Below are positions 34,376-46,208 of a stretch of 64,000 nucleotides of DNA, piece after piece (the first letter of the stretch is position 1; each line of letters starts with the position of its first letter). A model generated the notes under the pieces. The model worked only from the letters and a program-made list of their open reading frames with translations. It ran no database searches and was not told the DNA's origin. Both the position numbers and the translations under genes were made by a program. The DNA is from Tethya wilhelma (Eukaryota > Porifera > Demospongiae > Tethyida > Tethyidae), in NCBI GenBank assembly GCA_964030475.1, contig CAXIPT010000010.1:1191287-1255286 (forward strand), read 5' to 3'.

Positions 34376-35798
34376 TCAAAAAATTGACCAATCAAGTAAA
34401 GTGGCGGGAAATAACAAGGAGCAATTATGGCTGGCTGGTTGAACTCCCAAAATATCAGTGACAGCAATTGTGTTTCTAAAGTCTTCAGGAAACTCGTAAT
34501 GTTCCCCAATGGAAGGATCGGCAATCATTTTTTCTTTCAATGTCAGAGTCTTTTCATCTCCTTCAACTACTGATGCTCCTTCCCCTTTTCCTGCATCCTG
34601 CACTCTGGGCTGCTTATTTATAGGTACCACTAACTTCTTCTCTTCCAATTCATCCACCACCTCTTGCCACTCCTCATCAAGCTTCTCTCTCGACCTGCTC
34701 CTTTGTATTCTTGGACGATCTGAATGACCCCCTTTTTCTTCTTCTTCATCAGATCCAGCTGCTGCATTCCCATTTCTCGCTAAGCTTTCTTCGAGTGTGA
34801 AAGTTGATGGATCGGGAAGTGTAGGAGTGAGGGATTTGTCAAACTTTGAAGAATCAACTTGTGGTGTCGAGTTTTCTTCCAAACACGGAGCAGAAGAATC
34901 AGCTTTCAAAGTACCAGCATCGCCGCCAGCAGCACTACCGGTACTCTCTTCACTTGATTCAAGCTCCTTCCTACCACTGGAAGTGTCTGAGAGAAGACCG
35001 CTGCCATTTTGAGCTTCAGCTTCTTCACTAGGGAACACATCATCCTCCATATCATCATAAATGGAATCCTCTTCCGGAGTCACCATATTGAATACTCTGC
35101 TCTGTTCGTCAGACAAAAACTGGCCCACTCTAGTACTGGAGTATGTAGCGAGTGTCTTCACATTGAGGATCACTCTGACTGCACTAGAATGGCTGTCGAG
35201 ACTGAGGTGTGGCTTACCGGACACCATGGGAACACCTTTGATGCGGGGGACTCTGTAGACGAGAATTGCACCAACTGATGTTCCTATCCACAGGAACCCA
35301 AAGGAGGCCATCAGGGATGTGACATGGATGAACTGGGGAATGGGGATCTTGGATTCAAGTCCTCTTCCTGCATTGGAGAGAAACAATTCTACTCCTTTAC
35401 AGTGACCACAACATGTAGTCCATCACTATATATCATAATTTATCAGACCAACAACTAGAAAATATACCTAGATACAAGAGATGTACCACAGTTAAGACTA
35501 GTGGCACTGTGGTGGCTGTAAAACTCATAATTATGTACTAAGACTACTTCTTCAAAGAAGTTAGGCACTTTTCCGTTATGGGAGTTATTCTTAGGACATC
35601 AAATTGTTATCATAAGGACTAACTTTTTATGATGGTGTGCAAAGTGTTTTTGATATTGATGTCTTGGAGAGAGGTCTTGGTGATGACATGGAACAGCTCC
35701 ACAGTAGGTACTCCTCTGTAGCTGACCCAGACTCCTTCTCCCCACATTGTCATCCTTGATACCATGACACCCTCTTTGGTGCTCATTGTCAGGTGACC
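34376..35798 (-). CDS. RhoGEF (ARHGEF10/17-like) C-terminal propeller exons, 5' incomplete
   Basis: Exon 35798-35624 and exon 35367-34376 join at phase 1 (a/ga). They encode MTMWGEGVWVSYRGVPTVEL, FHVITKTSLQDINI, then FIHVTSLMASFGFLWIGTSV and GAILVYRVPRIKGVPMVSGK, like the C-terminal WD40-type propeller of ARHGEF10/ARHGEF17. A long acidic Ser-rich tail follows (TPEEDSIYDDMEDDVFPSEE; SREKLDEEWQEVVDELEEKK). JIP3/4 proteins have a related propeller and are the main alternative. The DH-PH catalytic part is not in view: the upstream exon must end at phase 0, and the nearest candidate exon (36183-36328) ends at phase 2, so it does not join directly. Confidence 0.55.
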
Positions 35799-35932
35799 CT
35801 GAAATAGTCACAGAGGAAAAGAAAAACTTAATAGGAACTGCAACAAGCGCATGCCTTCATTTCACTGATCCACAGCTAGATAATATAGACTGAATTAATA
35901 TAGAGCATTGACATAGCAAGAATTATAGAAAC

Positions 35933-35972
35933 TTTATTGGGACGTTCGGCTCAAGAGCCTTCGTCAGCCAAT
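35933..35972 (-). other. Small GC hairpin resembling a retroelement tail
   Basis: On the minus strand GGCTGACGAAGGCTCTTGAG continues to CCGAACGTCCCAATAAAG. GGCTC/GAGCC form a 5-bp stem between CTGACGA and GAA, a layout reminiscent of hammerhead ribozyme cores carried by some Penelope-type elements. The conserved third A after the stem is absent and a stem III is not evident, so activity is doubtful. Confidence 0.3.
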
Positions 35973-36182
35973 ACAAAAGACTGTGTTACATAGTCTATAT
36001 ATATTATCCATTATCCATGACTGACCCCAAAGAAACCACTGAACCATTTTATGGATCTACAAGTAAGCTGCACAATTCCTCNACACACACACACAAGAAA
36101 AAGGGACACTGCCTAAAAAAACATTTCATTATATCCAATAAATAAAATTTGAGTACAGTCACAACCAAGCCAACAGACTCAC

Positions 36183-36328
36183 TGGTCTTCTGGGTCATTT
36201 TCACCGTTCACTCGAACGCTGTACTCCAAATCATAGTCCATCTGGCTCATGTCTACCTCCTCCAACTGGTCCGGCCTCGAGACGTCCTGCAACTCGATAC
36301 CACCGCCGCTGCCTACTTCATCAGCCAT
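36183..36328 (-). CDS. 5' exon of an unidentified gene
   Basis: ATG 36328 opens MADEVGSGGGIELQDVSRPD, then QLEEVDMSQMDYDLEYSVRV and NGENDPEDQ, ending on a consensus gtgagt donor at phase 2. It lies upstream of the RhoGEF-like exons and probably belongs to the same transcript through an exon I could not find, but the phase forbids direct joining to 35798. It is acidic and of low complexity; no domain. Confidence 0.45.
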
Positions 36329-36664
36329 CTTGGAGGTTAATAGCTAAGCTGCTTGCACAAAACTCTTCTGAGCTACCAGCAGAAGTCGCTCAACAAGCTT
36401 GATACAGAGGAAAATTTGGAATTACTTGAAAATTCGTAAAGTCACGTGAAAATGAGAGCTAAATGACTACCGGAAGTAAAATTTAACCGCACAATGTCAA
36501 ATAGTAACAACAAGAGCAGAGGGTGCTCTGCAACAAGAGCATCTTCTCAACAAAAAATACTGATAATAATTATATAAAAACGAGCACTCATCGAAAGTAT
36601 GGTATTTATTAATTGCTACAGATAGTAATCATTATCATTATAATCAGTATAATATAGTAGCTAG

Positions 36665-39600
36665 TTAAACAATCACTGAGGTTAATTGTCCTGGCCAGCT
36701 ACCATCTTCATTTTGTTTTTCCAAAACAATAGTCTGTTAAAATAATAGTCAAGTGTACAGTTTATCGTGGGAATTGATTAATAAATTACATCACTCCTTA
36801 CCGCTCCACTGTTGTAGAAGATAGCAGTTTCCAATGTTTCTGTAGGATCATCTAGAAGTTTCAAAGGATGATTTTTACGTCTGCGATACCACACTCTACA
36901 CTCAGTTTCCGATGGAACATTGAACTCCACTTTCAATGCTGCTTCCAGATCAGCTATATAAAAGTAATCAAACACATCAATCGAAATAAAATAGTGTTTA
37001 TCTCCAAAAGTTAATCTACATACCAACGGTCAATGCTCGACTAAATGTTCCCGTGTGGGTCCCATGAAATGACAGCTTTAGTTCCAATGGATAGACCTCA
37101 ACTGCACAGTATGGAGTCTCTGAGTCTCGACCTCGTAGAATTACATGTCTGTATAAAATTAATGAAAGGTCAGGTTAATACAGTACTCACAAACTGGTTT
37201 AATATTGAATAAGCCACATATAATTAGACTGGCGGTCAACGTGTACCGCATGGAATCTAATTTACAGAATACATTAAGCTTAAGCTTCCACACCTTACAA
37301 TTGCTCTTGAATTTTGTGCGAGTCCGTACCAAGTTGTTAGTTTGCTCCAAGCTCCTTCAGGTAGTGCAAAATAATTAATATCATCTATCAAATCTGTTCT
37401 CAATTGCAAATTACTCCCTGGTATCTTGATATCTGAAACAAAAATAACAATATAATAATTATATAATAGTATGACTATTGCAAACTTCTGGCCCAGCTCA
37501 GTAATAACTTCATGCATGATGATGATAATGATGAGTGATACTACACCTTTAAATAGGTCAGAATTATCAATAGGTCCAGGGTTGGCTGATTTCTGTCCAA
37601 TAGAGCTTTGGTCCCATTCATCATAACCAACAAATTTCTTCCATTGTATCACCCACTTCACATCGACCAGAAACCTGATGAGAATATGCACGAATTTCAT
37701 CTCAAGCAATCTCACATGCAGATGTATACTATTGGATCTGAATCACGTGCACTAACATTGAATCTCCCTCATTAAGCTTCTGCTGTAGTAGCGGTTGAAT
37801 TTCAACTTTCTGCACCTTATAGTCTGGGAATTCATCTGCAGAAACTAAAGACGGTATTTAATTTAACCCTCACTATAAAATTTTTATTGCATATGACTGT
37901 AATTACCTATTGGACATGTGAATTGCTGATTCAATGTCACATGATCTGTGAGTTGCTTGGAATGTCTATATGGTTGCATGTGAGCTATTTCTTTCATCAG
38001 TTGATCACATTTCCGTGTAAGTCTTTGTATCTCTAATTGTCCAGTTGCAATAGTGTCATCTTTTTTTCTGATTTGCTGATCATAGGCTTGTTTAAGTTGT
38101 TTGATTTGTTGATCATAGTCTTGTTTAAGTTTCTGTTCAGTTATCACCATGACATCTCTTTCCTTGATCTGTTCATTGAGATCTCGTATTTCTTCATTAA
38201 GTTTCTGCATCTCCAGCTGTCCAGCTGCAATAGTGATGTCTTTTTTGTGAATCTCTTGATCAAAGTCCTGTCTAAATCTCCTCAACTCGTGCTGCAAAGT
38301 TAAAATTGCATTATTTCTTTCTTTGATCTGTCGATTATATTCATGTGACTCTTGAGTAAGTTTCAAAATAGTGCTGTTTCTTTCCCTGGTTTCCGATTTT
38401 CGTATAAGAGTTTCTAACTCAATATTCTCAGTAAAGCGTCTTTCAATTGATTTGAGTTGTTTATCATGTTCTAGCTTAAGTTTCTGTATCTCACATCTCA
38501 AAAGCTCAGTTTCGTGTTGGCTATCTGCAATAATAGACTTTTCTCTTGTTTCTAGCTGTCGTTGTTTAAAGTAAAGCCCACTAATTTTAGCTGTCTTGCG
38601 TTTTTCTTGCTCTCTGAAAAAATCCAGTAATTGAACAAGTTCACAATTTTTATTCTCTAGCTGTTGTGAAAGCTGGTGTTTTTCTGCCCTCAATTGTTCT
38701 ATTTCTTCCTGTAAAGTCTGTAGTTTGATCTTGTATTGTGAAAAATCTTGTTCAACATATCCGATCTCTTTCTCTTTTTGTTGCAATTGTTCCCAAAGAC
38801 TAGATTTGTCCCCCTTCAATTGATCAATTTCTTCATGTAAGACTTGCATAGTTTGTAGCTGTAATGAGAGTTCACATTCAATATGATTTATCTCCTTCTC
38901 TCTCTCTTGCAATCTCTCTACGAGCTGATGTTTGTCTGTGCGCAGTTGTTCAATCACTTCATGTTGTGTACAAATTGTCTGCTCCATTTCTTGAAGCTCT
39001 TGAGAATTTTCAACTTTGATGGCATCAATTTTAATAGAGTGCTCCTCTTTCAGTGCATTAATATCTGCAGAATGCTCTTCTTTAAGGTCATTGATATCTA
39101 TTGTGTGTTGCTGTTCTAGTTCTTCAATCTCTTCTTGCAGTGAAGTAATTGTCTGGTTCATTTCTTGAAGCTCTTCTGCGTATTTAGCTTGAATGGCATT
39201 TATTTCAGCCATGTGTTCATCGTTCAAGGAATCAATTTCTGTGGCATGCTCTTCTTTCAACTCATTGATATCTGCTGTGTGTTGCTGCTCCAGTTCTTCT
39301 CTCAGTCTCTCCTCTCTCTCTGCCACACTCCTGACACTTTCTCTATACTCATCAGTTGTCTTCAGAGCTCCAACTCTGTCACACAGTTCTTGTGATGATG
39401 GTCGTTCAACCTCCCTATCCTTCAAACACTCTAACGCAATGAGAAGAAGAGGATTGTTTCCTTCAATAACACTGATATGGTTTTGACGACGCTGCACTTC
39501 TGTAACTTGTACTTTGACAACACCACTTGGAAATTGGGGGTCAATTGTACGAACTTCTTTGAATCGATCACTTGGTTTGGGAAATTCTTTCGTCAGAATA

Positions 39601-40313
39601 TGAATAGCAATTACTCCTAGTGAAAAGCAATCAATCTTTTCAGAGTATTCTGGGTACTCTTTAGTAGCTTCCGGAGGCATGAAGACATCTGCACCTGGGC
39701 AAAGAGTTAAAGAACCAGCTCTTTTAACAACTGCAGCACCGATCTTTGCCATTCCGAAGTCTGTTACTTTAGCTTGCACATTTCCACGCAACAACACGTT
39801 GTTGCTAGAGAGATCTCTGTGTATGATTTTATTCAAATGAAGAAACGATAATGCTAGAGTAATGTCGTGGGAAAAATTGACTTGGGTATGGTAAGGAATT
39901 GGACCTTGTGAACTCTCTAAGAAGTGGGTCAAGCTATCGTCCATGAGCTCCATCAGTAGAACAGGCAGGCCGGTTTGAGGATCTTGGTGTGTGCCCAGGA
40001 ACTGTACAATATTGGGATGCTTTATTGCACTCATGAACTCACATTCTTGCTCAAATCTCTTAATAGGTAGTCTGTGTTCATGTGCAGGGGCTATTTCTTC
40101 CTGAGCATTTGGATCAAACAGGGTTGGGTGGAGTATCTTTGCAGCACACAGCAGTTTGTCACACTGAGCTTTACACACAGAGCCATAGGATCCAATACCA
40201 AGAGTTTTGGTCTTCAACAGCTCAACAGTTCTAAATCCAACTTGTTTCTCTCTGGCTTCTTCTCCAGCCATCTTTTTAGTAAAGAGGGCGTTGCTATCTA
40301 TGGTCATATGCAT
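36665..40313 (-). CDS. Protein kinase-coiled coil-DUSP-ubiquitin-like fusion protein
   Basis: Seven exons (40313-37907, 37844-37757, 37674-37547, 37432-37294, 37148-37024, 36953-36802, 36733-36665) with every phase matching give about 1035 residues. Residues about 30-300 are a TKL/tyrosine-kinase-like domain with all catalytic motifs: GIGSYGSV, AAK, HRDLSSNNVLL, DFG. Residues about 310-790 are a long Glu/Gln/Lys coiled coil with internal repeats (ELEQQHTADINELKEEH). Exons 2-4 encode a DUSP domain (FLVDVKWVIQWKKFVGYDEW, NPGPIDNSDLFK, WSKLTTWYG). Exons 5-7 encode the USP4/15-type ubiquitin-like domain (CAVEVYPLELKL, SETECRVWYR) ending IVLEKQNEDGSWP, the exact point at which USP4/15 continue into the peptidase; here a stop follows. 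It may phosphorylate substrates chosen through the DUSP-UBL module. ATG 40271 (MAGEEAREKQ) is an alternative start. The fusion rests on consistent splice sites, not on transcript data. Confidence 0.8.
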
Positions 40314-40615
40314 GATTTCTTTTGAACTTTAACCTTTGGGATTCCCTATACCCAGACCCGAAGAGATTTTTTGTATCCACATGCAGTACGTGTGTCCCAC
40401 TTATACTATCACCCGAAAATCAAACACACATAATTATAATGCAATTCTGAACTTTTCGATTGCCAACAACCACTTCAAACACACAAGAAATAACAATTTT
40501 AGCAAAAATCTTAATAATAATTTATAATAATACAACAAACACCAAGCATTAAACTACTTATTCTTTAGCACTATACAAATCCACTACAACTATACACAAC
40601 AGAGCTCCACTCTAG
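40314..40615. other. Intergenic DNA between the kinase and ATP6AP1 genes
   Basis: About 300 AT-rich bases holding the kinase gene's 5' flank and the ATP6AP1 3' flank. No separate feature seen. Confidence 0.6.
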
Positions 40616-40848
40616 CTAGTGAAGATTCTCCACAGTAATGGTAGGTCCTCTTGGATCGTCGAATCGATCTATAGTCTCTATGCTGAAGGAGAAGACAATG
40701 GCCACGTAGAGAAAGAAGATGGTGATGAGAACTGCCACGATGCCCATCCAGGACATGTGGGAGAAGTAGCCTTGGCAGTTGTAGGCCGAGGAGAAAAAGA
40801 AGGGATTGTTGCCGCTAGTACTGCGATGGAGATTGATCTCCGCCTGTG

Positions 40849-40892
<44 letters not shown>

Positions 40893-41633
40893 ACGCNTTG
40901 GGCAGCTCAAAGTGGTTCAACTTGTTCCTTCCGCAAGCGTACGACACGTTAAACGGTATCTCGAATTGGGTGAAAATACGCGTTCCTTCCGGACTGCGTA
41001 AAAAGCGCTGCTCTTCGCCTGGTAACTCTTGAATGTGGAGGTCCAATCTCCAGTAGCCTTGTCTCAGGATGGTCTTTCTTGGGACCTCGACTGGTTTAGT
41101 GTTTTCGTGTTCTGTGATGTTGAATGTTTCTTGTAGAGGACAGTCTTTACCAATACATCGTAGAAAGACAAATCTACAGAGAGTAAAAGTGTAGTAAGAA
41201 GATTAATTTTTTGGTGACAGTCATTTGGAAAAAAATTCCTGTTCAAAGCTGCCAATTATACTTTTGAGAAGTAGTTGGATTTACGTATCGTATAGCAGGA
41301 AATTTTCGTTGGTGTAAAATTTCGTATAAACGCGCCAGAAGAAATTTTCGTAGTTTTAAATTTCGTATACGCGGCGCGCACTCGTATAAAGCAAATGCGA
41401 AAGTTAAATTTTCGCAGTTTTAATTTTCGTATATTCGAACCGCATACGAAATATACGAAATTTCCACCATACGAAAATTTCCTGCTATACGGTATCTAAA
41501 GATTTGATCAGTTATAATACTCACGTTAATTGTACTGTTTCATCTGTGTTGTTTAGTGTAGCTTGAGCTCGGATATAGGGAGAACTATAGTTAGTGTTGT
41601 TGACATCACAGTCACTTAAGAGAGAGAGAGAGA

Positions 41634-41670
<37 letters not shown>

Positions 41671-42665
41671 CAATCACTGTAGTCACACTTTAAATGGTAA
41701 AGGTCATCAATACAAAAAACAAAACAATCATCAACTAAACATTTAGCGATTCCTTCCTTACCCTCCAACAAACATAAAGTCGGTCAAAAGTTCTTTCATG
41801 TCCTTCACATCCTTTCTCCTGTGATTCTCGTTGGTCACATTCACTCTCTCGATGCCACTGGTGTTGGTGATACACAGAGCGGCACAAGTGAACAGAGTAC
41901 CATCTTGAAGGGTACTGATTTCAACACACATATCATCTGTAGCAACGAAAGATTTGGCTCTTAAAATAAAAATACTACTGCTGAACTGAAAACACAGTAG
42001 GACACAAAGTTGAACAATTATTGCCTGTTAGTTTTATTTTCCTTTAGAAAGTCAAATTTCTTCTCAGAAGAAAGGCTTTCTTCCCCCGTTTTAATTCTCC
42101 ACCCGTACAAGTGGCAATATAGTTACCAAACAACTAAACTCAAATTAGAAATTACACTAGAACCTCCAAGATAGGGACACTGTATTATAAACCTCTCAAC
42201 AAAGGATGATTCTTAGTTCCCAAAAATTCCAATTCCCTATTGTAGCAGTACAAACAAAACCTCCGAGAAGAGGACAGCCTCTCCTAGGCTACAAAGGACA
42301 AACAAGCCAAATTTATATTGTCCCCAAAGTGTCCTTTGTTCGGAGGTTTTAGTTAGTAGTACTATCTCTCTCTCTTACCATTCTTCTTATCGTCATTGTC
42401 CCCTCCCGACTGACGGACTTGGCGGTCATGATGGACCTTGAGGATGGTTCCTCCATTGGTGAGGAACTCATCGTCATAGTAATCTTCTTCATCACTAACT
42501 ATGTCATCCTCGAAGCTGCTGGAACCGGAATCGGATGTGTAGAATACAAGGAATGTGGTATCGGGAATGGAAGTTTTCAGAGTCGACATGATTTGGGCTA
42601 TGATTTCACCTGTTGAGAAATGAAAAGAATTGAGAAAGAAATGTTATTAATAAGGTGCACACACG

Positions 42666-42699
<34 letters not shown>

Positions 42700-43535
42700 A
42701 AGAAGCATCGCACCTTGACGTCCAAATCCTACTTCATCTTCACCATTTGGAAGAGAAACAACAAACACAGCACGACCATCTTTATCCAAACTCAACTCAT
42801 CTCCAACTACAGATACCAGGGAAAACAAACACCAGAATCATTCAAAAGGATCAATATTAACACTCAGAATACATTTGACCTTACAAAACACATTTATGCC
42901 AACAAACAGCATCATGCAGTAGGATAAAAAGCAAGAAAACTTTCCAAATCCTTAAGACCTTAACAGATGAGAGTACTACTAAAGTCCTTCTGGTTAGAGA
43001 ATGATGCTGGAAGTGAAATAATAAGATACAAAACTTTTTTCTATGAGACAATTTAGCTAACTTTTGACAGGTAAGGTGTAGGAAGCTGAAAAGGCAATCA
43101 AAAGATGGCGAAAATGAGCACTTTCCAATGGTGCTTGAAATTTTGAAATCGGTTGAAAGTTATTTTGATTCTTTCTACCGGTATTTTCAAACCAGATGGA
43201 CTTTAAGCTTATGGAGAACTGTTTCTAACCGTTGACATAGCGTGCAGTGGTGTCCATGGTGAAGGCCAAGGAGCTGATGAGAAAAGAGGCAGGTTGACCA
43301 GAGAGACCACTCCAGACAAACACACACAAAACTGTACATATTATTAACAAGACTCATTCACAACCATACCTGTACGGAACTGAGAGGGGCATTCTTCACT
43401 CCATAGGCTCCACTGAACTTGGCAAGATCATCAAACGTTAGCTGGAAGAATGAATAGTAGGAGGTTATAGTTAAAAGCATCCATGACAAAATAGTCTCTC
43501 TCTTTCTCTCTCTCGAGCATGCATACACACACACA

Positions 43536-43604
<69 letters not shown>

Positions 43605-44551
43605 AGTATAAAAGGTGTTAGCATTGTAACATCTCTATCACAAAAAGCGCCTGAATGGAGAACACAATACACTCCATCATGTACCAGAGAGCATAAAACA
43701 CCGAATGGACAAAGAAAGCACAATTTTCAACACAACTTCTTCAACAGAAGCTTGCATCGTACACATGCCTTCAACTTGCAAACATATAACACACATCAGG
43801 AAGGCCTGGGAACAAAGTTGTGAGAGTGCCACTCAGAAGAATAGGACCTAAAATGTAACTGCATACCGTATAGCGGGAAAGTTTCGCGGCGTTTAACTTT
43901 CGCGGTTTTCGCAGATCACGATCCATCTGTGAAAGTTTTTATCCGCGAAAATTTTCGAAATGTATTATACGTATGGGCTTGCGCACAGCTCATCCGCGAA
44001 AGTTAAACTGCAAAAATGTTTGACTAGAGACTTCCGCGAAAGTTTGACACTGTGAAACTTTCCCGCTATACGGTATACCATAACAAAGCCATGGCAACTC
44101 TGAGAGTCTGAGTTTAAAACTCAGGTTCTTGTGAAGAGTTACTTTACATTTAGGAGAGTTTCATGAAATTAATGTCAGTCAAAACCCAACCACACTTTAC
44201 AAAGATACAGCTTTCAAACAAACACACAAATTTTTTGTACAGTGGCTCAGATCTCTTACCCTGGGTGCTTTGAAAACAACAGCCACTTTCACTGTATCGA
44301 GATTTGCACTATTAAGTAGCTCATGAACAGTAGTAGGTTGACTTGAAGGAAGAACACGCCTGAGGCAACAAGATAAAATCATAACAGCGGTGGAAAAATT
44401 ATATACGCCTTAATAATCAGCATGGCACCGTGGTCGACCATGCATCTAGCTTTCAAACTTACCCGTTAGACCACGCAATCAAAGGCGTGAGAGGATCTGC
44501 TGAACAGTATGCGACAACAGCAAGCAGTATTAGTAGTTTATGTGTTACCAT
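40616..44551 (-). CDS. ATP6AP1: V-type proton ATPase accessory subunit S1 (Ac45)
   Basis: About ten exons: 44551-44463 (signal peptide MVTHKLLILLAVVAYCSA, then PLIAWSNG), 44359-44260, 43441-43370 (LTFDDLAKFSGAYGV), about 43318-43232, 42806-42714, 42609-42379, 41936-41762, 41614-41525, 41173-about 40900 and 40843-40616. The last exon encodes the membrane helix (MGIVAVLITIFFLYVAIVFS) and the hallmark tail TIDRFDDPRGPTITVENLH, matching the FDD-x2-GPTI cytoplasmic tail of ATP6AP1. The protein is a type I glycoprotein that assists V-ATPase assembly and trafficking in secretory and lysosomal membranes. Phases agree at all junctions checked; the acceptor of the exon near 43318 and the donor near 40899 (an N in the assembly) are not settled. 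A GT microsatellite follows that donor. Confidence 0.87.
40853..40891. repeat. GT microsatellite
   Basis: A (GT)n tract in the last intron of the ATP6AP1 gene, next to an unresolved base (N) at 40899. Confidence 0.95.
41287..41503. mobile_element. CCGTATAGCGGGAAA-type MITE
   Basis: In an ATP6AP1 intron. The left end CGTATAGCAGGAAATTTTCG is mirrored by GAAAATTTCCTGCTATACG at the right; internal AAATTTTCG and CGTATA words alternate. Related copies lie at 33945-34068, 43866-44073, 57584-57765 and, as one end only, near 47126. Confidence 0.8.
41622..41668. repeat. GA microsatellite
   Basis: A (GA)n tract with one interruption, in an ATP6AP1 intron next to an acceptor. Confidence 0.95.
42676..42700. 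repeat. Short CA/GA microsatellite
   Basis: Compound CA then GA tract in an ATP6AP1 intron. Confidence 0.85.
43521..43601. repeat. CA microsatellite
   Basis: About 80 bases of (CA)n with one TA interruption, in an ATP6AP1 intron. Confidence 0.95.
43866..44073. mobile_element. CCGTATAGCGGGAAAG MITE with TA target duplication
   Basis: The best-preserved copy. CCGTATAGCGGGAAAG at the left is mirrored exactly by CTTTCCCGCTATACGG at the right, flanked on both sides by TA, as in Tc1/mariner-type insertions. Inside, AAAGTTTCGCGG, CCGCGAAAG and similar words recur. Confidence 0.85.
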
Positions 44552-44913
44552 CTTGGTGAAATATGAGGTAGAGTTCGAGTTTTGACTGAGAAAAGTACTC
44601 AACTTCTTGCATCAGTCATGTCACATGATAAATTGTCATGTGATTAACATGTGACTGATCTGAACGGTCGTTGCTGACGATACGTGGGTGCGCATGCGCA
44701 AAAACTGAACCACGTACCACGGCGCGGCGTTATGAATTTTTGTAATACTATCATAACTCGTAGTCATGTACCGAAATTCAGAGTACTGCTTTGTTAATAG
44801 TTTCATCACTTTTTTTTTTTACAATATTCAGCAAAAATCAAAGTATCTAACACTACACAATAGCTATAATCAATAATTAGTTAGATCAGTTCAATCAATT
44901 GATTCAATAGATC
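44552..44913. other. Intergenic DNA upstream of ATP6AP1
   Basis: Contains a GC-richer stretch (44660-44740, with ATGCGCATGCGCAA and GGCGCGGCG words) that may belong to the ATP6AP1 promoter. No coding signal. Confidence 0.45.
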
Positions 44914-46205
44914 TCAAAAAATACACCTTGGTGCAATTATATTATCCACAGAGACAGTGACAGTCACACAAGCCTCCAACTTAAAAATGAAAAAGTCAGC
45001 GGGGAGTCCAATGTCAATTTTGACTCGAACTTGTTGCCCACCGCCGATAGGAATCGGAATGTCGATTGGAATGAGTCCCAGACGGTTTGGATCACATGGT
45101 TTAGCTGGTTCCACATACACATTAACACAAGGTGTTCCTATATAATGTATATATATAATATTATATTATATTTGAAAGAGTAAATCATATGAATACTTAT
45201 ATATCAGTGATAGGTATATATTATCCAATATAATATAATATATTTATTTGGCAATGAATCTATATAAAAATGTCGTTGATACTAGTGATATTAATTGCCT
45301 ATACTAACAATCCACACGATTTCAGTTTAAGGAACATGCATGAACTCATGTATAAAATTTAAAATTAATAGTCTAATCTTTACAAATAATCCCAAACCTG
45401 AAAGAACTCTCCACATGCGTGCATGCATTCTCAGACAAGTATCATGCAGTATTATAGTAAATTATATATTATACTATATATACTTACCTCCTTTATCATC
45501 ACAGACATCAATATCCACAAGCGGATCTTCAGCTGGAACATCCACTCTAACCTGAACACATCCTGGTGAAATTTTGCAATTGACAAGCACACCAAATTCA
45601 CTGGGGAAAAGTGTATTCAGGACTGATAAAGCATCGTTGATAATATCTCCAGTTTGATCGCAATTGATTTCGACACCGCTAACTTGCATGGAGGCCTGTT
45701 CTCCCTGGATACGTGAAGCTCGAGCACTTGTGCCACTCAATGGATACTGCATGATCCTGGCATTATTGGAGGATGTACGTATACGCTCTTCAGCAGCAAG
45801 TGGAAATGCACGGGCTTGACTTCTGGCTTTTCCAGTGGCCTGCGGATAACCATAACCACCATATCCGCGGCTTTGTGCTTCAGATTGCAATGGATACTGC
45901 ATGATCCTGGCATTATTGGAGGATGTACGGTCTTCAGCAGCAAGTGGAAACGCACGGGCTTGACTCCTGGCTTTCCCAGTGACCTGCGGAGTGGAATTAG
46001 GAAATTCTCCTATAAAGGGGCTTTGTGCTTTAGATTGACGTTCATTATCTGCAAGCTTGTCTTCCACTTCAGCCTGAAGCATTAGCTGCTGGAGTTGCTG
46101 CACAACATTTCCGAGTTGTTCGCTGGTTATAACAGATGGTGCTCCATACACCTCACTCAGTGAAAGAGTTGTAGTGAGCAGTATGATGGAAAAAACGAGC
46201 TTCAT
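44914..46205 (-). CDS. Small secreted protein, family 3 copy 1
   Basis: Exon 1 (46205-45488) and exon 2 (45137-44914) join at phase 1 on gtaagt/atag. The protein starts with a signal peptide (MKLVFSIILLTTTLSLSEVY, then GAP), then ITSEQLGNVVQQLQQLMLQ. A tandem repeat of about 33 residues follows (KARSQARAFPLAAE, SSNNARIMQYPL, twice), then a conserved domain: ALSVLNTLFPSEFGVLVNC, SPGCVQVRVDVP, VDIDVCDD. Exon 2 adds PCVNVYVEPAKPC, an Ile/Pro-rich run and a final Cys region. The domain suggests a disulphide-linked beta-sandwich. No named family recognised. An inserted element begins 8 bp upstream of the ATG. Confidence 0.72.
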
Positions 46206-46208
46206 TCC

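Noticed and set aside
36183..36328. Direct joining of the MADEVGSG exon to the RhoGEF-like exon at 35798
   Set aside because: Phase 2 donor against a phase 0 exon; forced joining gives an immediate stop.
43521..43601. Open frames made of Cys-Val or His-Thr repeats over CA/GT tracts (also 11393, 16286, 40853, 49346)
   Set aside because: They are translations of dinucleotide microsatellites, not proteins.
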